Shown: positions 20,078 to 29,141 of the stretch, piece after piece
How the letters are laid out: the number at the start of each line of letters is the position of its first letter
How positions within the stretch are numbered: position 1 is the first letter of the stretch
Source of the DNA: Ophiothrix spiculata
Taxonomy: Eukaryota > Echinodermata > Ophiuroidea > Amphilepidida > Ophiotrichidae
Length of the DNA: 29,374 nucleotides
Assembly (NCBI GenBank): GCA_000969725.1
Contig: JXSR01S028557.1
Strand: one strand, 5' to 3'
The notes under the pieces: generated by a model
Seen by the model: the letters and a program-made list of their open reading frames with translations, nothing else
The model's database searches: none
What the model was told of the DNA's origin: nothing
Position numbers and translations under genes: made by a program

Positions 20078-20147
20078 TGTAATTCTACATTACGCAAAAT
20101 TACACTTCTCTAATGCAAAAACTAACACTGTAGTATTGTCTAGACAA
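20078..20147. repeat. Diverged repeat, partner of 22374-22441
   Basis: GTAATTCTACATTACGCAAA...GTCTAGACA aligns in order to GTAATTCTACATTACGCTAA...GTCTAGACA at 22374. About 70 bases with moderate divergence, 2.3 kb apart in the same orientation. Possibly an old dispersed element. Confidence 0.5.
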
Positions 20148-20244
20148 ATATCTTTAGAAGCGAATAATATGATAGGCAAATGCTTATCATGCTTATATAT
20201 GTGGTATTATGATATAACAAGTTGGGTCGTCGCCATTATACATT

Positions 20245-20342
20245 AACAACAACAACAAAATCACAAAACGACAACAACAAACAACAACAATAACAACAAC
20301 AAAATCAACAACAGTAACAACAACAATATAAAAACAACAAAA
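20245..20342. repeat. AAC trinucleotide microsatellite
   Basis: About 98 bases of imperfect AACAACAAC with AAAATC interruptions. The 61-codon minus-strand frame rich in valine and cysteine here is its translation and not a gene. Confidence 0.95.
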
Positions 20343-20937
20343 CACCTTACGATTGTTTGTAGCAATTTTTACTAACATAGCATTTCAAAGTTTTGTTGAA
20401 TGATAAAGGTTTACATTCCAGTTGCATTTGTATTTATGCAAAGTAACATACAAGCTGCAAGCCAATACGACCCAACTCCAATGCTTCAGCTATCTGAAAA
20501 ATAGTTTTTATAAAACAATCAATCAAACCTGTTGTTACCGTATATAAATGTATTATCATGCTACACTGCAAATAATGTTAGGCTAAAAAGTACAACTAAG
20601 TTTTTAACCAACGTTTGGTCTATATTTAACACATGAAACAGTTGAAATATTTGTTACCAGGTTCAGGTTTATGTTCATGTTTATTTGTCAATAATAATCA
20701 ATAACATAATATTGCAAGGAAGTAGCAACGAGATATAAACATAATACAATTACGAAGGAAATGGTAAAAAAGCCAATAAGACCAGAACATTACCATTCTC
20801 TTTGAAAGAGAATACTTTGGAAGAAAGTTAGAATGAGTAGGATTTCAGGATACCAACAAGGCAATTCATATCATATACGCAGAAATACTGATTTTGCACT
20901 TTGTTGATTTTACGTAATGTTGGTTAAAACTATGAAA
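20343..20937. other. Non-coding spacer
   Basis: AT-rich; nothing recognised. Confidence 0.5.
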
Positions 20938-21034
20938 CAGAATTCAAAAATATATAAATGTCAAACTGTTTCATAAATGCTTTTATGAAACAAATACTTT
21001 TGTGAAACAGTTTGACATTTATTTTGGAATTCTG
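20938..21034. repeat. 97-bp inverted repeat
   Basis: CAGAATTCAAAAATATATAA, then ATGTCAAACTGTTTCATAA, pairs with the segment TTTGTGAAACAGTTTGACAT, then TTATTTTGGAATTCTG, leaving a central TGCTTTTATGAAACAAATAC. GAAACAG-type words occur once more just outside (20932). A foldback or a small MITE; no target duplication is clear. Confidence 0.8.
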
Positions 21035-22182
21035 CTAAAAGAATGTGGCTGCAAGGTTTTAAAATTGCCATTAAAGTATGTTTCTGTACTAATATGACCC
21101 ATTTATTGTAAAATTTTATTTGCATGTTATCATTCTGATAATTACGAATAAATACGGTAACTCTTGTTAACTGGCCTTATACTGCTGCTTGCTGTGGTTA
21201 ATTGAATATGCTGACTTTCCTCGACTCACAACAACAAAGGTGACATTAGTTACTGAAAAACTGACGATAAACCAAATATTGTCGACTTAAAAACATAGAG
21301 ACGAGTGCTCATCAGTAGTAACCTTAACTACACTGAGCAAGCAGCCCGGACAAATAGCTACGTTAGATGATTTGTATAAAGTGAAGTACAGAATGATTAC
21401 ATACAAATTAAATAATGTATCAAAGATACCTATCTTTCACAACTTTGCAGCCCATTCATGTAGCAATGCAGTCTAAAATAGATACCTAGACCTAGAAATG
21501 ATAGAATATGTAACGGTCGCAATAAAAAAAAACCAAACAACTGACCAACTGTCGTTCAATTTAAGGATCGCAGCACGCATGATTAAAGATTTGCCCAACT
21601 GATGCACTATTGTATCCAACAACTCGTTCAAGATTGCTAAACAATTAGGATAAATCTAAAAGTTGCCCATCTTATACAAATTTCTTTTTGTTGTTGTTGG
21701 TTTAGTTAAAATTTGCCTAACAGCAGACCAAAATCTGACTTTTAATAATCTCACTTTTGATAAACAAGTTCAATACAAATGAGGAATACTTTACCAAATT
21801 TGTGTCTAATAAATAAATTCTTTATGGTCTACGAAGAAGCATTGGTAGTCACGCTCTAATTCTATTCAGCATCACACCAGACAACTTTATTGCATATTGC
21901 TCAAAAGTCTGTAAATAAATAGTGGTGGTAGTGATGCTGGCGGGATGATTAAGCATTGCAAGGTAGTATCTACAAAATGTTTATATGAATTCCATGTGAA
22001 TACCCTATCTTCCTTGATTTATATCATTTCCATGTTGAGGTTTTGGAATAAAAATGTGTGCGTTAAAACTTTAAATCCCGTATATATCAAATATCTGTTA
22101 CATTTCCGAGTATAATATTAAACACCTAAAAGAGTCAGCATCATGCAGTATAGGTTGTATTCACAGTCATTAAAGGGAATAT
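21035..22182. other. Intron-like or intergenic DNA
   Basis: No exon, RNA or element recognised. Confidence 0.5.
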
Positions 22183-22373
22183 TACAAGGTGGCCAAAAAT
22201 TAACTGCACATTTTAAATAACTTTAAACCGAGGATTCGCATTGCAACTATAGACATATGTTTTGATAGAGAAGACTTGTAGAAGTATTTTGGTGCTAAAC
22301 ATAATGCAATTACCTATTTTAAAAATCCATTTCAACGTTTTCCCATTATATAACTTTTATATACAGGTACGGT

Positions 22374-22441
22374 AATTCTACATTACGCTAACATAAACTT
22401 TTATGATACAATTATTAACAATGCTGCAATGTCTAGACATT
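22374..22441. repeat. Diverged repeat, partner of 20078-20147
   Basis: Shares GTAATTCTACATTACGC and GTCTAGACA ends and intermediate words with the first copy. A small tandem, TATTATAATAAAAAG twice (about 22440-22470), follows directly. Confidence 0.5.
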
Positions 22442-22471
22442 ATTATAATAAAAAGTATTATAATAAAAAAC

Positions 22472-22943
22472 TAACGGTGCTTAAACTAATATGACAAATA
22501 TAACATGCGGGTTCCAATTACAAAAACGCTATTTCTTCGGAGTAATAATCACAGAGGTAGTGTTATAAAGTTTTGAGAGATTATATAAGTAAATCCAAAT
22601 AATACTGACGCAATTTTAACCACGCTGGGCACGTGGTGTAAGACGGGTCGTAGAATATGCATTAGAATTTCACACTGCATTATTTAACGAAGCAATTACT
22701 GGTAATCTTGTCATCTCGAGTTACGATTACTACAAGCGATTGTTAGTTGTAAATATAGCTGACGTGATTATTGTTTGATTATGTAATTTTGGTTTGAAGG
22801 TAACACCTGAGAAATGGTTAACCCTGAAACATACGGTTTATAAAATCTTTCTGTAAAATCTTTACTGAATCCATGTAAGAAGCACTCAGTGCCACAATGT
22901 TCACTTCATCAGGTTACTACGAAGCTTTATTTGTATCATTTCA
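22472..22943. other. Non-coding spacer
   Basis: No gene or RNA recognised. Confidence 0.45.
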
Positions 22944-23570
22944 GGTTGCGACTTGCGGGGCGAAATTTCGAGTGGCGACCCGAATTATCGACAAACGTAA
23001 CACGAAATTTCGCCATACGTATCACGAGATTTCGCCGTAACGTATGACGAAACTTCGTGATAGAATAAGTCGAAATTTCGCCATTCAGAAAATAGTTTAT
23101 GTACCGCTCAGCACTAATAGGTACCCCTTTCCTTAGGTAGTTTGAATTACAACCCTAAGCTTAACTTGAAAACATTTTATGATGATACAAACTTGTACCA
23201 ATACAAGTAAGCTTCCCAAGATATCGTGATAAACAATCAAACCATGCGTATGCGTGATCAAAACCTTGCAAATCACGTCCATGAGGATAAAGTTAAGCAG
23301 AATATACTATTGAAATCATTCTGATTGACTTGTTTCTAATGTAAACAATCACTAAATACTGTATGCCTCCAATATTACGTCAGTCAGCGATGGAGATGGG
23401 CAATATCGTGAAAAAGTGTGATTATTGCGAAATTTCGTCCTTGTCAAATTTCGGGTTGCGACCCAAAATTTCGCCTTACAAAAAGGCCGACATTTCGCAT
23501 TATGGATTTATAACCCGAAATTTCGCTATAAATATGTCGAAATCGTTTCGTCATTTTAACGAAATGGAAA
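22944..23570. repeat. Paired clusters of the CGAAATTTCG palindrome
   Basis: Two clusters (22944-23095 and 23405-23570) hold about eleven exact or near copies of the 10-bp palindrome CGAAATTTCG, often followed by CC or preceded by a GGTTGCGACCC-like word. They are separated by about 310 bases of ordinary DNA. Because the unit is its own inverse, the clusters can pair with each other. The arrangement resembles a foldback-type transposon with internally repetitive arms, but no sharp ends or target duplication could be fixed. The 87-codon plus-strand frame at 23363-23626 is built from the second cluster. Confidence 0.6.
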
Positions 23571-23626
23571 GAAAAAAGAAATTAGAAGCCGATAAGGGAA
23601 TAACCAGTTGTTTATTAATGGTATGA

Positions 23627-24917
23627 TCTTATATCAAGCATAGCATTCAATAAACAACCAAATAAAAATTCTTAATTCTTAGACTTAGTGAGTTTTGGAA
23701 AAATGTGCTTTATTACTCTATAATGTCCCTTCAGTGCAGTTAACTGCGAATATCTAATCATAATCAGGATAGGACGCGCGACATCAGCAACATAAGATAA
23801 AAGAGCGTCAGAACAATCTGGATGAAGAATTTAGGTTTTAAAAATCAGCATGCCTTTGTAAGAAAAAGACAAAAAAGAGGATGCATATGATAAGCACGGT
23901 GCCAAGTTATACACGGCGTCAGATTACGTTAAGTATCTGTTTGTTTAGTTTGTGTCATTAGACGAAACAAATTAAAAATATAATTTATTTGTCAGAAAAA
24001 CATTTCACTGTAAAACTTCGGAATAATAGAATTAAATAAGTATCTAGTTAACCTTGTAATCTAATAGAGAATGATAAATTGCATCCGTCTTAAACAAAAC
24101 GGGACATTTATTAAAATTTAAGCCGATTGTGGACTTTGTTGTCAAAACTTACCAGAGATCTTTACATAAATCATTTTGAAAGAAACCCCGTGTATACATA
24201 TAAACAAGCCTAATATGAATTAATTCCACCTATCTCTCTTTCCCTTTTCCATCTTTTTGGTATCAACTATTTGACAATATTCTCGCTTTTAATAAATATG
24301 GTTAACCCTCGTCTTTTTCTTTCAATAAATCGTTATAAAAGTGTCAGAATTTCGTCGGTTTTTTGCTAATAAATGAAGGAAGCGACAATTCTAACATGTC
24401 CTGTAATTTGCAAGTCAATATACCATGCATATATTTTTTCAAAATGACGATTTAAAATTTTTCGACGTGGCAACGACCCCCGTACCCTCGGACTTTGACG
24501 GCCTACCATAATCCAACCTTAGGTGGTACCCACGATTTTTTCTTCAAAAAAGAAAAAGACCGCAAAGGATGGTAAAACAATTACCTAAATGATCAGGGCG
24601 CTTTGCTTTGCGTTTTGGTGCAATCGGTGATCATCCGTTAGGGGGTTGGGTGGCAACCACCCCACTAAAAGGAACTGGTGGTCACGCCCTTTTTACTTGT
24701 TTATTATACTAGATAATGCGTTACTGCAAAATGTCATACCAGATAGATTTAAAACGTCCCACTTCGATTGATCTTCAACAGTATGAGAAATTTTGAAAAA
24801 TCTGAACAGGTGCTTTTTAAGGCTACAGTCCCTAAACGGGTGCCATTTTTGCCAACCGCACCTTTACTGCAACTTTTTACCTACTTACACATATCAGAAT
24901 AATACAATTTTTGGCGT
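23627..24917. other. Non-coding stretch
   Basis: No exon recognised. A small hairpin GGGTGG-CAA-CCACCC lies near 24648. 24470-24700 is less AT-rich, with GGTGGT words, and may be an unrecognised repeat. Confidence 0.45.
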
Positions 24918-25298
24918 ACATATGTAATAGAGTCTCTAGACTTAAGTAGTGATTTCACGTCCATTATCAAGGTCAAAATTACGTCAATAAACTACTTCGA
25001 AAAATTTACACCTTTTTCGATGTTCGAACGATTCGCCTGTTGTCAAATTTTGACAGATTGTAGGCTTGAAACTCTTTATTGAATTACAAATAATATTTTA
25101 TAAATGTGTTGTGTTGATTTTGAATGATAATGTAACAAACCCGCGTTGTTTTGCCCGAAAAGCCGGGCGTGAATTATGACTCTGAGTTCGCCCTGTTTGA
25201 GCTGTGAATAGCCTGATTTTGGTATCTACATTTTGTCTGATATACGCATTCGCATAATTTACTTACAAATTGAGCATTCCAATGAGGCAAAAATGCAT
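24918..25298. repeat. Dispersed repeat, long copy
   Basis: ACATATGTAATAGAGTCTCT at the left, a shared 120-base core (GACTTAAGTAGTGATTTCAC...TTCGAACGATTCGCCTGT), and ATAATTTACTTACAAATTGA at the right match 26152-26355 almost exactly. This copy has an extra 178 bases, 25076-25253, in the middle. The right piece ends GAGGCAAAAATGCA. Confidence 0.85.
25076..25253. other. 178-bp segment present in only one of two repeat copies
   Basis: Bounded by GC on both sides (AGGC before, GC at the end), it is missing cleanly from the copy at 26152-26355. Deletion between two-base microhomologies in the short copy is as likely as an insertion here. No inverted ends are visible, but CCCGAAAAGCCGGGCG forms a small hairpin in the middle (about 25157). 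Confidence 0.7.
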
Positions 25299-25380
25299 GA
25301 ATATTTTAATGACATATATGCAGCGGAACAGGTTTTACATTGTTAATATGAAGATGTTTGGTTATTGTTTTGTCTTATTT

Positions 25381-25611
25381 GTGGCTGTCAAGCCCGTATG
25401 AGCCGTAAATGCGAGAAACAAATCTTCATATGTTTAAGACAATCAACAGAAAATACAGGGCTTACTGATCTTTGAACGCGTTTATACGTTTTACTTCCTG
25501 ACATCCTTTAACGGACCATTAAGTTCATTAAGGTGTCATTTTAATCCTTAAAGCATGGTCTTTGCAAAAAGTGAAAATGACAAGAGGTGGCATTTACGGC
25601 TGGTTTCGGAT
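25381..25611. mobile_element. MITE copy 2 (AGCCGTAAATGC ends), uninterrupted
   Basis: AGCCGTAAATGC at 25401-25412 is inverted at 25589-25600. About 230 bases long, without the SINE and without the extra left segment of copy 1 (3792-4472). Blocks TTTAAGACAATCAACAGAAA, GAACGCGTTTATACG, ACGGACCATTAAG and AAAAAGTGAAAATGACAAGA are common to both. It lies inside the possible mariner-like element. Confidence 0.7.
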
Positions 25612-25998
25612 GGCGGTCATATTTATTACATAATGCTTATCAATACTGATGCTCATTACGATGCTTTTCATTTGCCACAACAGCATTATCCCTTAATAAT
25701 TATATCAAAGTTACACCCACAGAGACATTTCAAATTACCCCCTTTTGTCAAAATCAAACTGGTTAGTATTTCAGAATATGTTCTAGATGGCTTCCTAGCA
25801 GATTTCAACATTATTGACTCTAACGACATAGTTCTGGATGTTTGTGCTTTCTGATCTTCCTGATTGCGCTGGCAATGTTCTGTTTCAGGTCTGGAATAGA
25901 CAAGACATTGAGATGTACTGTCTTTGAGGTAATGAAAAAGAAACAAGTTCCAGTGGCTCAACCACTTTGAACGTTTAGAACACCTTGTTATCTTAGAA
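25612..25998. other. Two overlapping open frames, no gene called
   Basis: A plus-strand frame (25555-25854, 99 codons) starts within the MITE and a minus-strand frame (25961-25686, 91 codons) overlaps it. Neither shows a family motif. The stretch may be worn coding DNA of the mobile element around it. Confidence 0.25.
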
Positions 25999-26151
25999 GG
26001 TTACTGATTACATAATGCTTGGTTCCAAAATAATTCTACAAGTCTCTTCCATTGCAAAACGAGTCGAAGTTTTCAAGTCATTAACTTTTAAAAATGTGCA
26101 GTTAATTTTTAGACACCCTGTACTGTTCATTAAGCCATTGTTGGCAGAGTT

Positions 26152-26355
26152 ACATATGTAATAGAGTCTCTAGTATATACATGAGACTTAAGTAGTGATT
26201 TCACGTCCATTATCAAGGTCAAAATTACGTCAATAAACTACTTCGAAAAATTTACACCTTTTTCGATGTTCGAACGATTCGCCTGTGTCAAATTTTGACA
26301 GATTGTAGGCATAATTTACTTACAAATTGAGCATTCCAATGAGGCAAAAATTGCA
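26152..26355. repeat. Dispersed repeat, short copy
   Basis: Matches 24918-25298 but lacks 178 bases at the 26310/26311 junction and carries about 12 extra bases (TATATACATGAG type) near 26174. Differences are otherwise few, so the duplication looks young. It begins 30 bases beyond the right mariner-like end. Confidence 0.85.
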
Positions 26356-26430
26356 ATTTTTAAGTAAACAAAAGAAAAATACGGCATTCAAATGTTTATG
26401 TTTTACATTTTAGTTCACCATCTCAACGCT

Positions 26431-26517
26431 GCCTTGATAGCTCAGCGGTAGATCTCTCGCTTCGTAATGCATGACTAACCCCCGCCATAATCCATGGTTC
26501 GAGTCCCTGCAAAGGCA
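26431..26517 (+). tRNA. tRNA-like sequence, probably a pseudogene or SINE head
   Basis: Begins GCCTTGATAGCTCAGCGGTA, with a perfect A box (TAGCTCAGCGG), and ends GGTTCGAGTCCCTGC AAAGGCA, with a perfect B box. Acceptor ends pair for five bases (GCCTT with AAGGC). The anticodon loop region reads TTCGTAA, which would be CGT (threonine). But the 3' half of the anticodon stem does not pair, and about 15 bases (ATGACTAACCCCCGC) sit where the variable arm should be, making it 87 bases. A TTTT run follows at 26532. Likely non-functional as a tRNA. Confidence 0.55.
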
Positions 26518-27748
26518 GTGGAAACTATTTATCTTTTCATGATTGAAAAATAGTTAGGATTCATATTTTCCTGAGCATGTGGATTCCTCGTACCCTTAAT
26601 GTAGATACTCATTGAGCCATGTGTACACCAAGTATTTCCATTAGTTTTTTCCACTAGAAACAGTTCACGATTCATCTAAACTATAAAACGCATTCTAGTT
26701 TTTCAAAAGACATTTCAATAGGTTAAACAAATAAACGTGTGGCACCAACGGGGTTCGAACTCGGGAACTAGCTAACTTGAGCTTACTTGACTACTGTTGA
26801 TCATATTTTTCATATTTTTTTTAATGAATGGGTGCAGCGTCAGTCAAATTTTAGATATATTTTAGATAATTTAATTTCAAAGTTCATTATCACAATATTA
26901 CCATCACCAACATAACCATTAGCAAGAAGCAAAGTGTCAAATTGCCACCACTTTCAGTTGCTAATCCAACTTTTTAAATATGACATATTACTTTCATGGT
27001 TCTGTTTATTAGAGACGGATTGATAGTGATGTGTTTCAAGCGCTCTTTATGAATCTTATTTAAGATTTAGATTACATTTATTTCGGTTTACAAGAACAAT
27101 AATTATGGTCTCTACTCTCTGTGGGTTTAATTATGTTTGGTTCGCGAACATATAGCATGACGTGAAATTTCCAAATATATCATGGAAGTTGACTTTGAAA
27201 GCAGTATTTCTATAACATTTTCGATAAATTCTGTAACGTTTTGAACTCAGAATATATATTTTGATTGATCTATCAAACTGAATTACGAATGCCACCATAA
27301 AGAAAAAACATAATAAGGTAAACAAAATTTGATTGAAATGCAAATAAGTTCAATGTTATCGGTTCTAGGAATATTTGTTAATTAACCAGTCCAACCTGTA
27401 ACGCAGTCTTTGCACCTGTTTTTCTGTACTGTTCATTAATTTTAAATACGGTTTGAAGGGAAGACAGATGCTGTTACGGTTAATGATCAGTCAATGAATG
27501 TAATTACTCTCATCTTGCAGTCTGATGGAAATGTTGATCAATCAGATCCTACCAAATAGTCAGATCTACAAGTCTGATGAGACTGGAAATAGAAAGTAGT
27601 TATTTCTACACCTGTTTCATGTACACGTGTAAAATAATTTGCATTCAAATTAAGATTTTGAAAAATCTTTATACATTGTCTGATTTCTAATTAATACCAT
27701 AAGCTCTGCAATTAAATTTAGACTGTCATCTTTAAAAAAATATTTTAG
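26518..27748. other. Non-coding stretch
   Basis: No exon recognised. A lone B-box-like word with GGTTCGAACTC lies near 26753. The 70-codon minus-strand frame at 27131-27343 has a hydrophobic start, but no homology I can see. Confidence 0.45.
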
Positions 27749-28006
27749 GATTTGTATGACCTTCTTATTTCATATAACCAAATACGGAACAAAGTTGTAA
27801 AAACATTTCTAGGTAAAAGAAATGAAATTGGTGGATTCACAGTTTGTCAAACGGCATCGCAAGACGTCATTGTCAATGAGCACAAAACTGGAACGATGTT
27901 GTCGATGCCATCTTACACATACACATACACATTTAAGACTCAAACTCAAAATGTGAGTTTGATTTTAAGTTATGACAAACTCATATCGCATGGCATCCGT
28001 TTCTGA
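27749..28006 (+). pseudogene. Possible tyrosine-recombinase-like exon remnant
   Basis: An 86-codon open stretch begins just after a splice-acceptor-like TATTTTAG and ends at a TGA. Residues about 18-32 (KVVKTFLGKRNEIGG) followed by FTV, and about 44-52 (VIVNEHKTGT), resemble a family of animal tyrosine-recombinase-like proteins in which a helix with R-(G/A)-E-(I/V)-x-x-(L/F)-T-(V/M) is followed by a V-x-V-x-(D/E)-H-K-T strand. Spacing between the two motifs is shorter than usual, and the end runs into an ACACAT microsatellite. The catalytic H-x-x-R and Y are not present. Assignment is from memory of motif style only. Confidence 0.25.
27914..27931. repeat. ACACAT microsatellite
   Basis: Three units of TACACA within the possible exon at 27749-28006. 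Confidence 0.85.
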
Positions 28007-28085
28007 TAGAAAATAAATAAGTTTAAAACATAGAGAAAATGAAAAAAAAAATCGCAATGCCAGACGCTGCGTGATGTTGGACTAA

Positions 28086-28222
28086 TGGTGCGTTCAGACT
28101 CCAGCGATTTCATCGCAGCAACATCGCTCGATACGCAGTCTTGAAATTTTAAAGCGCACTTCTCGTAGACTGCGTATCGAGCGATGTTGCAGTGATGAAA
28201 TCGCTGGACTCTGAATGCACCA
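28086..28222. mobile_element. 137-bp PIF/Harbinger-type MITE
   Basis: TGGTGCGTTCAGACTCCAGC, then GATTTCATCGCAGCAACATC, GCTCGATACGCAGTC at the left is mirrored almost base for base by the inverted right end TGGTGCATTCAGAGTCCAGC and so on, with arms of about 56 bases. TAA directly outside both ends (28083-28085 and 28223-28225) fits the three-base TWA duplication of the PIF/Harbinger superfamily. Flanking DNA contains related GCATCGCGCGATGC and ATCGAAGC words. The minus-strand frame at 27970-28284 that covers it is not a gene. Confidence 0.9.
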
Positions 28223-28225
28223 TAA

Positions 28226-28666
28226 ATCAAATTGCATCGCGCGATGCCCATCGAAGCAAACGCGCATCGTTCTTTATCACACATCGAAGCATATCGTTAT
28301 CGAGCAATGTCCATTGGCACCTTTCGATGGAAATCGACATACTCTGAACACACAATCCAAGCCGCACAGTAAAAAACACAACTAACTCTGCTTGTCAAAA
28401 TTGATTTGTTTGAAGTGATTTGAGTAGTGAATTGTAATCCAAAACGATTCAGGGGTAGAAGCTATTTTGTACTGTATTAATTTGCAAAATTGCGCAGAAT
28501 TGCGCCGCTTTTGAAAAAAAAAGTTAACGGAATATTTAACCAACAAATTATTAATAATAATTAGCAAAAAGAGACAATCTTGTACGCAACTCTTTTGTAT
28601 TAAAGCATTTATTTTGGAGTATAAGACCAAATTACAATGGATAGCATTGCCGAGCGTTTTATGTGA
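28226..28666. other. Non-coding spacer
   Basis: 28226-28330 is rich in ATCGAAGC/GCGATGC words, perhaps more MITE-derived DNA. The 109-codon minus-strand frame at 28382-28711 runs into the next MITE and has no recognisable motif. Confidence 0.45.
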
Positions 28667-28932
28667 AGGACCGTTTACAAACACTTGTAGGGGGCTGATG
28701 CAAAAAAACAAATAATATTATCGCGGAAAATTGTCGGCCGGCTCCTTTTCGACCTTAAAAATATTAAGGGCCCCCTTTTTTGCGACAAAAATTAGTGGTC
28801 AACCCCATAGAAAAGCATGTAAACTCAATTTTTACCGGAATTTTCAAGGCCCCCCTTATGAGGGTGAAAAATGGTAAGGGCCTCCCCTATTTTGCATCAG
28901 CCCCCCTATACAAGTGTTTATGGACGGTCACT
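28667..28932. mobile_element. 266-bp MITE, GGGGGCTGATGCAAAA ends
   Basis: The left end ACCGTTTACAAACACTTGTA plus GGGGGCTGATGCAAAA matches the inverted right end ACCGTCCATAAACACTTGTA plus TAGGGGGGCTGATGCAAAA, giving about 38-bp imperfect ends. The interior alternates AAGGGCCCCC and AATTTTTACC-like words, also in inverted order. No clear target duplication. Similar strings are, as I recall, widespread in marine invertebrate genomes. Confidence 0.75.
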
Positions 28933-29065
28933 AATTTCCAATGCATATAATTGAACTTAATTAAATGGGAAAGTTGATGGCTTTTTCGTGGTCCAGAATT
29001 TGGAATATGTTGAACACACTTAATAATTTTTTTCCTCGGAAATTTGCAAGTCAAAAATCGCGGGT

Positions 29066-29141
29066 TTCCCCCCTGGATTCGAACCCGGGACCCCCTGCTT
29101 CCCGGTCCAATTATCACTATGTCAAGCCACTGAGCAGGCGC
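29066..29141 (-). ncRNA. tRNA-like SINE head or tRNA pseudogene
   Basis: On the minus strand, CTGCTCAGTGG (about 29136-29126) resembles an A box and GGGTTCGAATCC is a perfect B box (29086-29075). The T stem pairs at four of five positions (CCGGG/CCAGG). The region between the boxes does not give a proper anticodon stem, and the acceptor arms do not pair. A poly(T)-like run in the transcribed direction occurs beyond, near 29020-29030. Best read as the pol III promoter head of an old SINE running leftwards. Confidence 0.5.

Larger units (their letters stand above)
22185..26120. mobile_element. Possible mariner-like element bounded by long inverted ends
   Basis: Left: CAAGGTGGCCAAAAATTAAC then TGCACATTTT (22185-22314). 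Right, inverted: CAGGGTGTCTAAAAATTAAC then TGCACATTTT (26120-25999). Similarity goes on at distance: GAAGACTTGTAGAAGTATTT against GAGACTTGTAGAATTATTTT and an ATAATGCAATTACC end. TA lies outside both (22183-22184, 26121-26122). Ends like CAGGGTGTC(C/T)-AAAA occur in Tc1/mariner-type elements. The pair may be the two ends of one 3.9-kb element or two unrelated solo copies in opposite orientation; neither has a second end nearby. No transposase is readable between them, and a MITE copy, the CGAAATTTCG cluster and one copy of another repeat lie inside. Confidence 0.4.

Noticed and set aside
23363-23626. 87-codon plus-strand frame with a CDYC motif
   Set aside because: Built largely from CGAAATTTCG repeats; the cysteine pair is not part of a zinc-finger pattern.
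26740-26790. GGTTCGAACTC word suggesting a tRNA on either strand
   Set aside because: No A box at the right distance and the T stem pairs poorly on both strands.
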